Of a DNA stretch of 64,000 nt, positions 13,185-23,835 are shown one piece after another. The notes under the pieces are model-generated. The model was not told the origin of the DNA. It worked only from the letters and a program-made list of their open reading frames with translations, and did not search any database. The stretch's first letter is position 1; each line of letters opens with the position of its first letter. The DNA lies in the NCBI GenBank assembly GCA_022414725.1, contig CM039462.1, forward strand, positions 17,384,577 to 17,448,576, given 5' to 3'. This DNA comes from Microglena sp. YARC. Taxonomy: Eukaryota; Chlorophyta; Chlorophyceae; Chlamydomonadales; Chlamydomonadaceae. The position numbers and the translations under genes are program-made.

Positions 13185-13652
13185 ACAAGCAGTCTGCTCC
13201 GGCATGTAGTGCTTCGCATGTACAAGCTAGTCGGCTCCGGGCATGTACTGGACCGGCATGTACAAGCAGTCTGCTCCGACATGTCCTGCACCGGCATGTG
13301 CAAGCAGTCTGCTCCGGCATGTACTGCTCCAGCATGTACTGCTCCGGCATGTACAAGCAGTCTGCTCCGGCATGTCCTGCCCCAGCATTTACAAGCAGTC
13401 TGCTCCGGCATGTACTGCACTGGCATGTACAAGAAGTCTACTCCGGCATGTACTGCTCCAGCATGTACAAACAGTCTGCATCCGGCATGTACAAGCAGTC
13501 TGCTCCGGCATGTTCAGCAGTTTCAGCACCAGGATGTACAAGCAGTCTGCTCCGGCATGTACTGCTCCGGCATGTGCAAGCAGTCTGCTCCGGCATGCAC
13601 AGCTCCAGCATGTACTGCTCAGGCATGTACAAGCAGCCTGCTGCGGCATGTA
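13185..13652. repeat. minisatellite with CTCCGGCATGTAC units
   Basis: About 15-20 units combine CAAGCAGTCTGCTCCGGCAT and GTACTGCTCCAGCAT. It is open in several frames on both strands and gives Cys/Ser-rich low-complexity peptides. I do not read it as coding. Confidence 0.85.
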
Positions 13653-13676
13653 GGGGGGGGGGGGGGGGGGGGGGGG
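13653..13676 (+). repeat. poly(G) tract, 24 nt
   Basis: Uninterrupted run of G directly after the minisatellite. Similar long G or C runs recur through the window. Confidence 0.95.
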
Positions 13677-15298
13677 AGGGAAGTCCTCGGAGAATAGCTG
13701 ACTGCGTTCATGCACCTACCTGCATCCACCCTCTGCTGTGCCTGGTTATTGCACCGGTGAGGGGTGTTATAAAGAATGGAAGCAACGTCCTTACGCATAA
13801 TAATGTAATGTGATGTGATAGTGGGACGACATTGACATGCCTCTCAACCGTCTAACTGCAGGTATGATCTTGGACTTGGTTACCACTGCTATTCAGGCAG
13901 CTCGCAAGTATGAACTAAAGACCTTTTAACATTCTAAAGGTGCAGGCGCCGAGCCCAATGCGTTGCAGCCAGCCCTTGCCCATGCTAGCCCATGCCCATG
14001 TCTCATGCCCAGCCCAGTCCAGTCCAGCCCATGCAAACTGCCCTGCTACAAGCCACGCATGCAGCCCCCTGTCTCACACTCACCGTACAATCGTACATCG
14101 TATCCAGCTCTCTCACTCCAGCGAAGCTGATGGGGAGCACCGAAGCTAGCTATTCAGCTAGCTAGGCAGCATGATAATCGGAGTGTATCAGGCTAGGCAG
14201 CATGATCATCCGAATTTATCAGGCTAGGCAGGCGGCATGTGAAGCACGCCTACACAAGTCCTATGATAATTGGCGGAGAGTGTTTTGGCAAGGCGGAACG
14301 ACAGACTCTGGGATTTCATAGATTCGCTCATGCCGGTCAACGGGTTTCGGACGTTGGAGCGCCCTAGGGTGTGTTTCCAGTGGCGGTTTCGGTCACCGTT
14401 GAAGTTCCGCTGAAGTCCACGCTGGCACGAAGTGTTTCCAGTGGTTCGCTGACATTTTGCTATGTCCCGCTGAAGTCCACGCTGGCTTTTTTGACCGCTG
14501 AAGGCCGACGTGGACTTCAGCGAATCCTACGTGGACTTCAGCGGAATGCAAAACTTCAGCGGGAGCCCTGACCCTCCCGCTGAAGTTTTTCAATTCCGCT
14601 GAAGTCCACGTAGGATCCGCTGAAGACCAGCCCGGCGAGCACCAAGTATTCTCTCCAGGATTCTCTCGATTGAGGTTTGAGCTTTCAGAACATGGACAAT
14701 TTGACGTCCCTTGAGACCAGCCCTGCCCCACTGGAAACCACACCCCTAGGGCGCGCCCTGTTGCAGCGTCATCTACTAAAACCCCTCTCACACTTATCAC
14801 ACTTATCACTCCATGCCGATTACCGGACTGACTCGAGGCTATTGCAATTGGCAGTCAGTATGCTTGTTGCATACATCGTTTCCTGCTTTCCTGCTTTCCT
14901 GCTTTCTGGGGAACCCGAAAGCCGGGAGCTAGTCCGGGGGTAGCCCGGAGTAGCCAGCCCGGAGTTGAATCCCGGGCAAATCGGATCTCCTGTGCGAACG
15001 CACGTGGATCACCGTTTGAATTCAAGCCCACAGTTCAAATTCGAACGGAGGGACTTACTGTTGGACTACGCACGGGTCCTGTCAAATACCACGCCGTCGT
15101 GCGTAGTTCTTTCTGTCTTTACTGTGGTATGCACGATGTACCCCAAGATCAGGTAGTAAGTAGCGAATTATTCGCTTGAATCAATAGATAAAGACTCTTA
15201 CTCTGTTGTCTGTTCAAGCAAGCAAGCTCGCTCGCTGGTCGGGTTTCTCGCCCAGGGCAGGAGCCATTCTCGGAGTGGTTGCAAGCCTTCTCGTCGCC
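13677..15298. other. no gene; contains a foldback element
   Basis: Apart from the inverted-repeat element at 14367-14745 and a short CCCAGCCCAG-like stretch near 13960-14040, no exon is supported. The last 150 bases may be the 5' region of the gene starting at 15299. Confidence 0.45.
14367..14745. mobile_element. Tourist/Harbinger-like foldback MITE
   Basis: Left terminus GGGTGTGTTTCCAGTGG matches in reverse complement the right terminus CCACTGGAAACCACACCC, with one base of length difference. CTA flanks it on both sides (14364-14366 and 14746-14748), consistent with a 3-bp target duplication. The interior is itself palindromic, with repeated TTCAGCGGAA-like and CCGCTGAAGTCCACG words in both orientations. 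No transposase frame. Confidence 0.7.
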
Positions 15299-15567
15299 AT
15301 GTTTGATGTTATGGGAGGCTCCCAAGCACCTCCCAAGAAAAGCCCTATGTCATCCCAGCCCCCCACTTCCACAGCCGGCCTCCTCAGCTCCCAAGCAGCA
15401 GCCTCCCCCCACCTCCACAGCAAACCCCACCGAGGCAGCCAGCCCCCACCTCCACCTCAACAACTCCCCCCACCCCACCTCCACAGCTCGTACCTTACCT
15501 TCAGTGTCATAAGTATAGGATCAGGGGATTCAAGAAGGCGATCAGGGGGCTGCTAAATGATAACAAG
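15299..15567 (+). CDS. Pro-rich gene, exon 1 (one-base frameshift)
   Basis: ATG at 15299 opens MFDVMGGSQAPPKKSPM and a Ser/Pro-rich run. After the CCCCCC run at 15405-15410 the sensible frame moves to one giving PPPPQQTPP, LVPYLQCHKYRIRG and GLLNDNK, ending in a GTGAGC donor at 15568 in phase 0. One missing C would repair it. The start is inferred from the first ATG of the open frame. Confidence 0.5.
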
Positions 15568-18500
15568 GTGAGCCCATTCAAACATGTACCCCTTACCCAT
15601 ATGGTTGTGCTGTTGATCTTGCGCATGCATCTCTGCATTACCTGAAAGCGTCCACCTAGACTGCTTACCTTAAGCTACAACCTCAAGCTTTTTTCAATTC
15701 ACTGAAATTGAATTGGTTACCCAACCCCATGCCAGGATCCAACGTCTCTCTACCATGCCTTAGAATAGGAAGAGCAGTGGCAGCATGCATGCCAGATCGT
15801 ATTCGCTGAGCCGGAGTACTTTTACAATTGGAATAAGACTCTTGACGACACACCAGTTGATGTTGGTCATATGGATGCGGATGAGCCCTGTGTGGATGAC
15901 GCTATGCCAAGGGATATTAAGGTAGTGAAGATTAAGTTTAAAACTTTGGTCACCTTCGATGTTTTAATTATAAAAACAACTTTTTATTCTCTTGCAGCTC
16001 TTGAAGATTCTATCGGTGGATTCTTCCAACCACGTAAGTCAAGTCCTAACCTCATACCTGTTCCCATGTTGTTTGCTCGTATGTATGTATGTTTGTGGTT
16101 GGATGTCCTTCCCAACAAGGGGCTCCAATGCACGCATAACATGGCGACATGATTGTGTTTGCACGTTTGTGGTTGGATGACTGTCCCAACTGGGGCTCCA
16201 CTACTGCAAGCATAACATTTAGTCGTGATTTTGTCTGCCCGGATGTCCTTCCCAACAGGGGGCTCCAATGCAAGCATAACATGGCGACATGATTGTGTTT
16301 ACACGTACGTGCTTGGACGACCTTCCCAACTGGGGCTCCACTACAAGCATAACATTTAGTCATGACTTTGTCTGCCCGGATGTCCTTCCCAACAGGGGGC
16401 TCCAATGCAAGCATAACATGGCGACATGATTGTGTTTACACGTACGTGCTTGGACGACCTTCCCAACGGGGGCTCAACTGCAAGTTGAAGTTGAAGTAGG
16501 GTGCTACTGCCCTCACTTTATGCGGTGAGCACTGAGCAGGCTGACAGTCAAGAGGGTGTGAGAGCGCCCCTGGTCCATTGTATAGCGCATCCACGTTGGG
16601 TCTTCTTGGACCACCCTAGATAACCTGTGGTATTGTTTGTGCCTCAACGTCGACCTCACTGCAAAACACCATCCTTGGCCGAAGAACTTCCATCCACCCA
16701 CTTAGGGGAAGCATTTCTGACACAAGCAGGCGCACATTAGCCTACGTTCCGGCCGATTACCAGTAGTTGGCACTGGCTTCTCAAGTGCAGCTTTCAACAA
16801 AGGTGTAGCCTTCTTCAATGTGTGGACATCGTGCCAGGGTACTTCCAAGCGCGCGCTGGCGCGCTGCTTTTTTGAGCCCCACTGCGCGTTTCGCGCAGTT
16901 TTTTGCACCCCCCTGCATGAGCGCAGCAAGCAATTTTTGCGCTTTTTGCACTACAAAGCGCAGTTTTCTTTTTTTTTCAAGTACGCTTAAGCGCTGGCCA
17001 ATTTGATCAATGGAAGTACCCTGCATCGTACTAGTGCAGCTCTGCCAAAACTCTATCTCTGAGCTTGGTGGGAAAGTTGGACATTCCCTCTACCCGCGTC
17101 TGAGTCACGACTGGATCGCAAACTTGCCATTTGTGTTCATTTTACCAATGTGATACTTTCTTGTGAACTATTGTGTGTTTGTGTGTGCATGTGTGTGTGT
17201 ACAGTGTTGTTGATTTGAAATCACAAGGAAGCGGCCGTGTGTTGCTTTCTTGTGAACTGTTGTGTGTTTGTGTGTGCATGTGTGTGTGTGTGTGTACGTG
17301 TATTATTGTTGATTTTAAATCACGAAGTAGCGGCTGTGAGTTGCTTTCGTGTGAAATGTTGTGTGTTTGTGTGTGCATGTGTGTGAGTGTACGTATATTG
17401 TTGTTGATTGGAAATCACAAGGTAGGTGTTGCCCTCTTGTGTGTCTGTGTGCGTGTGTATATATATTTGTGGTTGTTTGAAATCACAGGCCGGTGGCCCT
17501 GAGTTGCCCTCTTGTGTGTTTGTGTGTGTGTATGTGTATGTGTGTGCGTGCGTCTATAGTTGTTGATTGGAAATCACAAGTTAGGTGTTGTCCTCTTGTG
17601 TGATTGTGTGCTTGTGTCTGTATATTTGTGGTTGTTTGAAATCACAGGCCGGCGGCCCTGAGTTGCCCTCTTGTGTGTTTGTGTCTGTATATATGTTGTT
17701 TATTATTTGATATCAGAGGCTAGCGGCCCTGAGTTGCCCTCCTGTGTGTTTGTGTGTGTGTATATATATTGTTGATTATTTGAAATCATTGGCCGGCGGC
17801 CCTGAGTAGCCCTCTTGTGTGTTTGTGTGCATGTGTGTATATATATTGTTGGTTATTTGAACCCCATTGTCTACATTGTTGTCTTTTGCCAGTGTGTATG
17901 GAGTTGATGAGTCTAAATTTTTGGCTAGGGAATTGTGTAAGATCACCATGCCTACAGGAAGGCAGTTGGAGAATAAGGCTAAGGAATTTGGCTAGGGGAT
18001 TGTGTAAGATCACCATGCCTACAGTAAGGCAGTTGGAGAATGCATGTGGGAACTTTGAAAGCGATGATGCTGTGTGCTCACCAACATTCAATGAGAATGA
18101 TAAGTATACAGGGAAATGTTTTTGTTATGGAATGTGGTTGGGTGTGATGTGGTATCAGTTAGGTGGCCTTGGTGCTTGTGTGGGCCAGCCTTGCGCCCAG
18201 CCCAGCCCAGCCCAGCCCAGCCCATTTATCCAGCACATGTATCAAGCCCAATGCCCAGGCCAGCCGATAGCCCAGCTGAGCGCCTAGCTCATTTATCCTC
18301 CCCTTTTATCAAGCCCAGCGCTCAGCCCAGCGTATAGCCCAACTCATTTATGCAGCTCATTTATCCAGCCCAACGCCCAGCCCAGCCCAAACCTGCGATA
18401 CCTTGTCAAAATTCCCCCCAAACCAACCAAATACTCAGAATTGGTCTCATTTTGTGTGCCATCAAATTATTTAAAATTAAGCCCGATCTACATATGTGAA

Positions 18501-21500
18501 TGCAGATAGTATGTCGCGCTCTCTCTCCCAAGTGCCGAAACCTCCACCTCAAGGTGAGTTAGTATGTATGTATGTTACAGTCGAGGGGTAGGCCAAATAG
18601 GCCAAAGGGACTTGCCTAACTGTATAGGAAGGGCTTAAAAGAAGAAAAAACTGAAGAACTGAACCCAAAAAAAATCATTTTACAGACCCTGAGTTCGTGC
18701 TCAGTGATCATTAATTAAGGTGAGTTAGTGGGGCCAAGAAAGGCTAGTAGCACAGCTTTTCTTATTGGCTACAAGCAGCAGCTTATTGGCAGCTCCCCTG
18801 GCTTCCTACCTGGCCAAATCTAAAGCAACCGTCATGCCATCTCGAAGCTGAAAAATCATTTTTTCCATTACTATTATATCTTGGGCTTAGCCCAGTGGCT
18901 GGCTCATGGAGCTACCTAGAAGCTGCTGCTCATAGCGGAAAAGAAAAATATGGCTGGTAGATAGGGGCACTGTATCTAGGTCATCCTCTCTTTCGAGTTT
19001 GGCCTCCTCCTGTCAGCAGAGCTCGGGCACTAAGGCACATATGCGAGTGATCAAAAGGAGAGGAAAACAAAGAACACTTACAGAGGACGTTAGACGAAGC
19101 CACCATAATACAGCACACCACACACCACACCCACCACTACCCATCACACCCACACAATAGCCACCACCGCACCCTCTCCACTCACAATCCACACCCACTC
19201 CACACCCACCACAAACCCCACCCGACCCCACACCACAGCCACCACCACCACCCACACCACAGCCACCACTACCACCACACCCAACACCACACCCAACACA
19301 CCCACACCATAGCCACCACCACACCACACCCAACACACCCACACCACAGCCACCACCACATCACACCCACTATCAGAATGAGCACAGCCTCCAGAAAGGA
19401 GGCTGGGTTTAGGGTATAGCCGGACGGTATGACATGGCGGTATAGCAGACAGTAATGACAGAGAGCACAGACAGCTATCGCTGACACCTTCCCCCCTTTC
19501 CCCTTGAAGCTGGCACAATCACCTGTTCAGAGCTGCTGCCATCTTAATGCTTAGCCTAGTAGCTTTCTCAGGGATCTGCCTAGAACCTGCTGCTGTAGCC
19601 GAGAAGAAAATTAGAACTTGAACTTGGTTTCATAGCTTCAGCCAGCAATTTGGCTGCTCGCCGTCTTTGGCAGTAAAAACAGTACCAGAAAAATGTAAAC
19701 GCAAAAAAATCATGTTTTTCATTTTAATTGTCTTTTTCTGAATCTTCTTCTGGATCTTTGTCCGAATCTTCTTCTTCTGAACCATCAAAAAATAAAGACA
19801 AAAAACTCATCATACCTATCAAAAAAGACTTGATCCAATATTCCAATGTCTTCATACATTCATGGACACACAGAGGAAGCTTGCTCGACCTTCCACTTTT
19901 GGATAGCACATTTGTCAGGTTGCTCGCTGTCTTCAGCAGGAACATTAACAATTAAAACATGACTGTAAAAAAATATCATTTGCCCACTACAGGCGTGTAC
20001 ACCCAGCCAGGGGGCGGCATGGTAAATGCAGGGTTGTGTAGTACGGACAGTACGCACCTAAAATCCGTACCGTACTCGTTTTCCTGAAAATTGAGTACGC
20101 GTACGGTCCGTACTCACGACACATACTTCTCCATGATACAAAGTGGCATAACTTTTTGCTGCCTTCGAATTATGACAGGATCAGCATACCACTGAAAATG
20201 TTTCGTAACGGAACCGAGGTCAAATTAGGATAAACAAAGAGGTTTTAAGGTCAGGGAATGTAATTGTAATGATACTAAAAAACGCACCGTACTCAAACCG
20301 TACTCACTCCTTAAACCCGTACCGTATCCGTACCGTATCCGTACGCGTATCCGTATCCGTACTACACAACCCTGGGTAAATGTGATGCGGGGTGCAGGTA
20401 ACCACCCACCACCACCCAGTCCACCCACAATCACCACCTTTTCCACCAAAAGGGTTCACAACAAAGGGCACCACCATCAACACCATCCCCACACCATCTT
20501 ACCACCACCATCAACACCATCTTAAAAACACCATCAACACCATCGTCACTGCCACCACCACCACAACAGCCCTCTTCAGCTTTTCAACCATTGAACTTGG
20601 ACTTATTTGTTTCCGTCCACCCACTTCAGGCATGCATGCCCAGCCAGGGGCCGCATGGGTCAGGCATGATGGGGGTGCGGGTGCAGCCCCCCCCAAGGAA
20701 TGGGTCCGCCCGGCAGTGCCCCCTCCCACCTCATGGGTCAGAGTATGGGCGCCCCACCCTCAGGCATCGTAGAGTATCTGCCCCTCTCAGGGGGTGGGCA
20801 GCCAGCAGGTTCAGGAGGCGGCCGAGGGGGGCCTCCTGCCCCGTCTGGCCTGAACCCAGGACCCACACACACAGATGGCATGGGCTGTGGCATGCCCCAG
20901 GGGCTCGCTGGGCGAAGGGGCCCTGGCAACAACCCAGGCGCATCTGCATCTAGTCAGTCTCTGGTGGGAGGTCCAGGTGGTAGTCTCACTACTGGTGTTG
21001 TTAGCAGCGTTCGCGGCTACCCACGAGGCGGTCCTGGTCCCCCTGACGGTGCTGGTGCTGCTGGGAGTGGCCACCCACCAGGATGTCTTAGTTACTCTAG
21101 TGCTGGTGCTGGTAGGAGTGGCTACCCTCATGGAGATCCTTGTCACCATGGTGCTGGTGTTGGTGCTGGTGCGGGTAGTGGCTATGCTCAAGGCAGTGCT
21201 GTTGGAGGGGGGGCCTTGGGTGGAATGTCTGGCAGAGGTGGAAGTGGTAGTGGCTATCCTCCAGGAGGTCCCCCTCCCCTTCTCGTTGGTGCTGTTGCTG
21301 TTGCTGGTCTTGGCTACTCTCAAGGGGGGGCTGTCAGTGGGGGGTCCCAGTCTAGGAGGTATCCAATGGGGGGCACCAGCCAAGGAGGTCTCACTCCCCC
21401 AAGTGGTGGTGGTCTTGCCAGCGAGACCAATACTGGCAGTGCCAGCATGGCGCCTGAAGAAGGCCCTCCCCATGGCGCGCTGCCCCCCCTCTTGTCTTCT

Positions 21501-23533
21501 CATCAGCATCTCTTTGCTCAGCCAAGTCCCTCTCCTGTTCACCCGCCTGGTGGCCCGCCCCCTCCGGCGCACACCTCGGGCGCAGCCCCCCCTAGACTGG
21601 GGACTCAAGGAGGCCCCGTCGGGGGGCAGGGAACAGCTGCTGCCAGCAAGCTGGGTTTTGCCATTTTGCTGGCATCTGGAGGGAATGTCAGCAAAGTGGC
21701 GGCAGCCCTCGCTCTACTGACGCCAAGCCAATTGGCCAGCCTGGAAGGGTTATTAGGTAAGATTGCAGATATGGTTTGATTACATGGTCTATCATACTTC
21801 AGACTGCTAATGATCCGCTTGGCTTGGCTTCGTTCGGTTTGGCTTGGCTTGGTTTGATCACATGATCTATCAGACTTCAGACTGCCCACCGTCTGCGGTC
21901 AGAGTTATCAAGGGTGGTACAAATAAATAAAAAGTCGGCCTTATTACAAGGCTCGAGGTTGTGGGGCCCAACCTGTTTGCTTACACTGTTGTCAACCACC
22001 AAGATGGTATAAACGGTACTGCACCACATTCTTGAGAATGTGAAATATGAAAAGTCAAATTATATGTTAACCCCTTAAATCAACCGTCAAATATTTCAGA
22101 TCGTTAGATTCCTATGTGAGTACGGTAAACTGCATTCTCAATGGTTTAGAAATTTTGAAGACATGAACAAGTATGGTAAACTGCATTCCCATTGGTTTAG
22201 AAAGCTTGAAGTCTTGTACAACTACAGCAAACTGTATTCCCATTGGTTTAGAAAGTTTGAAGACATGTATAGGTCCATAAACTGCCGGCAGAGTACACCC
22301 GGGATTTGTTCCCGCTATATATAGTATATAGCGATCGCTAGTTTTGATTACGTTCTAGCGAAATTATCGCTATAAAACATAAGGAAGGAAAAAAAACTTG
22401 AAAGATATGTACAGGTCCATGAACTGCTGGCAGAGTACACATAGGTTCTACAAACACTACTACAGAGTTTCTTTCCGTTTCAGGAAGGGGATATTTTAGT
22501 AGCAATCAGGGATTTGGTGTCTTTCAAGGGTGGGCTCCAGGTCGTGATTTAGGCAGGCGCTTTAGCAGCCCAGGGGGGGTCCGGGTTTCAGAGCCACCTG
22601 ATATATAAGGGGGTCGGGGAGGAAGGTTTGGCCAAACCGGGGTACCAGGTAGCGTTCGCTTTAGGTAGCCGGGGGGAAATGCCTGCACTCTGTCGGCGGA
22701 TGAGGATAGTCAAATGGAAGAGAGCGTGAAGAGAAAGAACTGGGACAGATTACAAGTTGGGAAGTCGGCCATGAAGGGAGCCTACTCTCACAGTTCAGGG
22801 TGTAGGTTTAGGGTGTAGGGTCCCAAGGGGACGGCCCCAGAGAACATTAAGGACAGGTATGGCAGGAATACAGCTAACGCTGACACACTACTACACCACT
22901 CTCCTAGTACAGCATGTAGCCTCTAGGGTGTAAAACGCCCCCCACCCACCCCGACCCTTGACCCCAAAGCCCGGCGTCCCTACCCCACGCACTCACAACA
23001 CAGCCCCCCATGCATACTACCGAGGATGTCCTTCCGAGTAGTAAAGCATGTAGCCTCTAGGGTGTAAACAGTTTAAAATTATGTCCAGGTGAATATGTAC
23101 TTTATTATTAGGTCAGAGCCGTACCTCCAGCGTTTGAGACTTCATTCAATCAATGACGTTAGTTCCTTCTGTCCTGATTGCATTGAAGATGTGTTTTCCT
23201 TATTTCTTCCCTTCTTTCTTTAGCTTTCCCCTTGCTTCCTTATTTTGCCTCTTCTTTCTTTAGTTGAATTTGTTGCCCACTTGCAATTCCAAGCGCGTCA
23301 TCAAATTCGGATTTTTCAAATTTGTGTCTTTGAAAGTTGAATTCAAATTCATTTTTTTGCATGCAGCCAATTCTGGGGGCAGCTCAGTAGCTTCTGTTGC
23401 CTCCAAGATTCAGCTGCTGCATGACCACGCACCTAGTGGGCCCCCCTTGAGCACTACAGGCGGCAGTACACAAGCTGAGCCCCCCCAGTGGCCTGAGTCC
23501 ACCGAAGCAAGCCACGCCACCTGGGGGCCCTGA
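15299..23533 (+). CDS. split gene for a Pro/Gly-rich protein, function unknown
   Basis: Reconstructed from exons at 15299-15567, 15778-15921, 15998-16033, about 17957-18050 (uncertain), 18506-18553, 20630-21756 and 23367-23533. Splice signals at most borders are canonical and several phases agree. The protein begins with a Pro/Ser/Gln-rich arm (PPPPQQTPPRQP), then a compact segment with CHKYRIRGFKKAIRGLL and VFAEPEYFYNWNK, then a long Gly/Pro/Ser-rich region with recurring GYPxG or GYxQG motifs, then a helical stretch (AAALALLTPSQLASLEGLL) and a short tail ending in ATWGP. I do not recognise the family. GY-repeat low-complexity regions occur in RNA-associated and in wall proteins, so composition does not decide. 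Two exons are interrupted in C homopolymers. Joining all exons into one gene is an inference. Confidence 0.45.
15778..15921 (+). CDS. Pro-rich gene, exon 2
   Basis: Acceptor GAGCAG, 48 codons with no stop (WQHACQIVFAEPEYF through DDAMPRDIK), donor GTAGTG. It enters and leaves in phase 0, matching exon 1. It is rich in Asp and Glu and not low complexity, which supports real coding. An acceptor three bases upstream (GAAGAG) would also keep frame. Confidence 0.6.
15998..16033 (+). CDS. Pro-rich gene, exon 3
   Basis: A 36-nt micro-exon between a T-rich tract ending in CTTGCAG and a perfect GTAAGT donor. It gives LLKILSVDSSNH in phase 0. The upstream intron is 76 nt, the shortest in this gene. 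Confidence 0.55.
16080..16480. repeat. intronic tandem repeat, about 138-bp unit
   Basis: Three copies of a unit containing GCATAACATGGCGACATGAT, CTTCCCAACAGGGGGCTCCA and a related half-unit with GCATAACATTTAGTC. It lies inside the presumed intron after exon 3. Frames on both strands are repeat artefacts. Confidence 0.8.
16815..17015 (+). repeat. dispersed repeat family M
   Basis: Dense in GCGC words (GCGCGCTGC, TGCGCGTTTCGCGCAG, GCGCTTTTTGCAC). It matches the segment at 55480-55640 in reverse orientation, so it is a dispersed element and not a gene. Confidence 0.6.
17150..17870. repeat. TG-rich tandem repeat, about 80-100-bp unit
   Basis: Eight or so units with TTGTTGATTTGAAATCAC-like, GGCGGCCCTGAGTTGC and CCTCTTGTGTGTTTGTGTGTG blocks. 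It fills the intron up to the putative acceptor TTTTGCCAG at 17892. Confidence 0.8.
17957..18050 (+). CDS. Pro-rich gene, possible exon 4 with internal duplication
   Basis: A 67-bp segment (GGCTAGGG, TTGTGTAAGATCACCATGCC, CAGTTGGAGAAT) occurs twice in tandem, starting near 17924 and 17991. One frame in the first copy reads VYGVDESKFLARELCKITMP; the second copy continues ENACGNFESDDAVCSP in another frame, because 67 is not a multiple of three. Starting at 17957 keeps phase 0 with exon 3. The exact borders are undecided. Confidence 0.3.
18190..18400. repeat. CCCAGCCCAG-rich tract
   Basis: Irregular repeats of CCCAGCCCAG and ATTTATCCAGC. Intronic position between exons of the Pro-rich gene; no coding evidence. 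Confidence 0.7.
18506..18553 (+). CDS. Pro-rich gene, possible exon 5
   Basis: 48 nt between a GAATGCAG acceptor and a GTGAGT donor. Read in phase 1 it gives SMSRSLSQVPKPPPQ, which suits a Pro-rich linker; in phase 0 it gives a second open peptide. It exits in phase 1, compatible with one frame of the exon at 20630. Confidence 0.4.
18564..18716 (+). mobile_element. retroposon-like family H, 13-bp target duplication
   Basis: Flanked by identical AAGGTGAGTTAGT at 18551-18563 and 18717-18729. Internal landmarks are GTTACAGTC, GGCCAAATAGG, GACTTGCCTAACT, ATCATTTTACAG and CCTGAGTTCGTGCTCAGTGA. Other copies are near 29.6, 40.5, 54.8 and 57.9 kb. A longish target duplication without inverted termini suggests a SINE-like retroposon. 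Confidence 0.75.
18757..18948. mobile_element. inverted-repeat element, family J
   Basis: The left part carries GGCTACAAGCAGCAGCTT and GGCAGCTCCCCTGGC. The right part carries the complementary GGAGCTACCTAGAAGCTGCT and CATAGCGG. The best copy is at 56446-56632. Non-autonomous; no frame. Confidence 0.6.
19095..19375. repeat. CCACAC/CACCAC low-complexity tract
   Basis: Long C/A-rich tract. The apparent Gly/Val/Cys-rich minus-strand frames come only from this composition. Confidence 0.8.
20035..20375. repeat. GTAC-rich palindromic region
   Basis: Many copies of CCGTACCGTA, GTACGCGTACGG and CGTATCCGTA, which can pair with each other. Ends match as inverted repeats: CAGGGTTGTGTAGTACGGA on the left and ACTACACAACCCTG on the right. 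It looks like a foldback element inside the intron. Confidence 0.6.
20400..20575. repeat. CACCAC/CACCATC tract
   Basis: Low-complexity C/A-rich sequence immediately before the 20630 acceptor. It may serve as the pyrimidine-rich stretch of that intron. Confidence 0.6.
20630..21756 (+). CDS. Pro-rich gene, large Gly/Pro-rich exon (frameshift near its start)
   Basis: Follows a CACTTCAG acceptor. From 20700 to 21756 one frame is open for 352 codons: MGPPGSAPSHLMGQSMG, then repeats with GYPRGGPGPP, SGYPHGD, SGYAQG, SGYPPGG and LGYSQGG, then KLGFAILLASGGNVSK and LTPSQLASLEGLL. The 8-C run at about 20687-20694 breaks the frame between the acceptor and 20700. The upstream frame is either PSQGPHGSGMMGV (one C too many) or MHAQPGAAW (one C too few, in phase with exon 5). 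The exon ends in phase 1 at a strong GTAAGA donor; unspliced it would stop at 21779. Confidence 0.6.
21922..22008 (+). repeat. dispersed repeat family A
   Basis: AATAAATAAA head, then GGCCTTATTACAAGGC, GGGGCCCAACCTGTTTGCTT and CACCA. Sits in the last intron of the Pro-rich gene. Confidence 0.6.
22485..22690 (+). repeat. dispersed repeat family I
   Basis: Landmarks are CAGGGATTTGGTGTCTTTCA, GGTTTGGCCAAA, CAGGTAGC and GGTAGCCGG. Copies recur near 30.9, 32.5 and 55.2 kb. Confidence 0.6.
23367..23533 (+). CDS. Pro-rich gene, last exon
   Basis: Begins after a long T-rich tract ending TTTTTTTGCATGCAG. G from the previous exon plus CC restores frame exactly, and the frame runs NSGGSSVASVASKIQLL to ESTEASHATWGP and a TGA at 23531. 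Both composition and phase agree with the 21756 donor. The 1.6-kb intron holds repeat families A and I. Confidence 0.6.
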
Positions 23534-23670
23534 TGTCTAGCTGATTTGAACAAGGCCAAACCTGCACATTCTGCAGGTTTGGGTAGAGTGAGATTCTGGC
23601 CTTGCCGTCCAGGCCACGCCGTTCACATGCGAGCATCCGCGAGCACTCTCTGCAGTGCGCCTAAGTAATG

Positions 23671-23795
23671 ATAACCCCTGGTGAGGCGTGGTATTAAGGG
23701 AGCCCCGTCTTACGGCGGTAGGGAACGGGCTGCTACTTTTCCTGGACAAAGCTGCCATGGCGGTTGACAGCGACCGCGAACACTTAATCGCACAC
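23671..23795 (-). repeat. tRNA-SINE body, headless copy
   Basis: Matches the body of the copy at 44575-44773 (GGAGCCCCGTCTTACGGCGG, GAACGGGCTGCTAC, CTGGACAAAGCT) but stops before the tRNA-like head. Confidence 0.65.
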
Positions 23796-23835
23796 CTTGG
23801 GTGGGTGCAGTGCTCCTACCGGGTACTCTTTTATA

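Noticed and set aside
17937..17957. A 21-nt mini-intron GTAAG...CTACAG within the duplicated exon
   Set aside because: Too short for the introns seen elsewhere here (at least 76 nt), and removing it deletes the well-conserved ITMPT stretch.
20811..21608. 265-codon minus-strand frame opposite the Gly/Pro-rich exon
   Set aside because: It is the shadow of the plus-strand coding frame; Thr/Ser/Arg bias mirrors the Gly/Pro codons and no splice or family signal supports it.
20875..21720. 281-codon plus-strand frame overlapping the Gly/Pro-rich exon
   Set aside because: Leu/Val-rich shift of the same GC-rich repeats; the chosen frame has motif periodicity and a phase-matched last exon.
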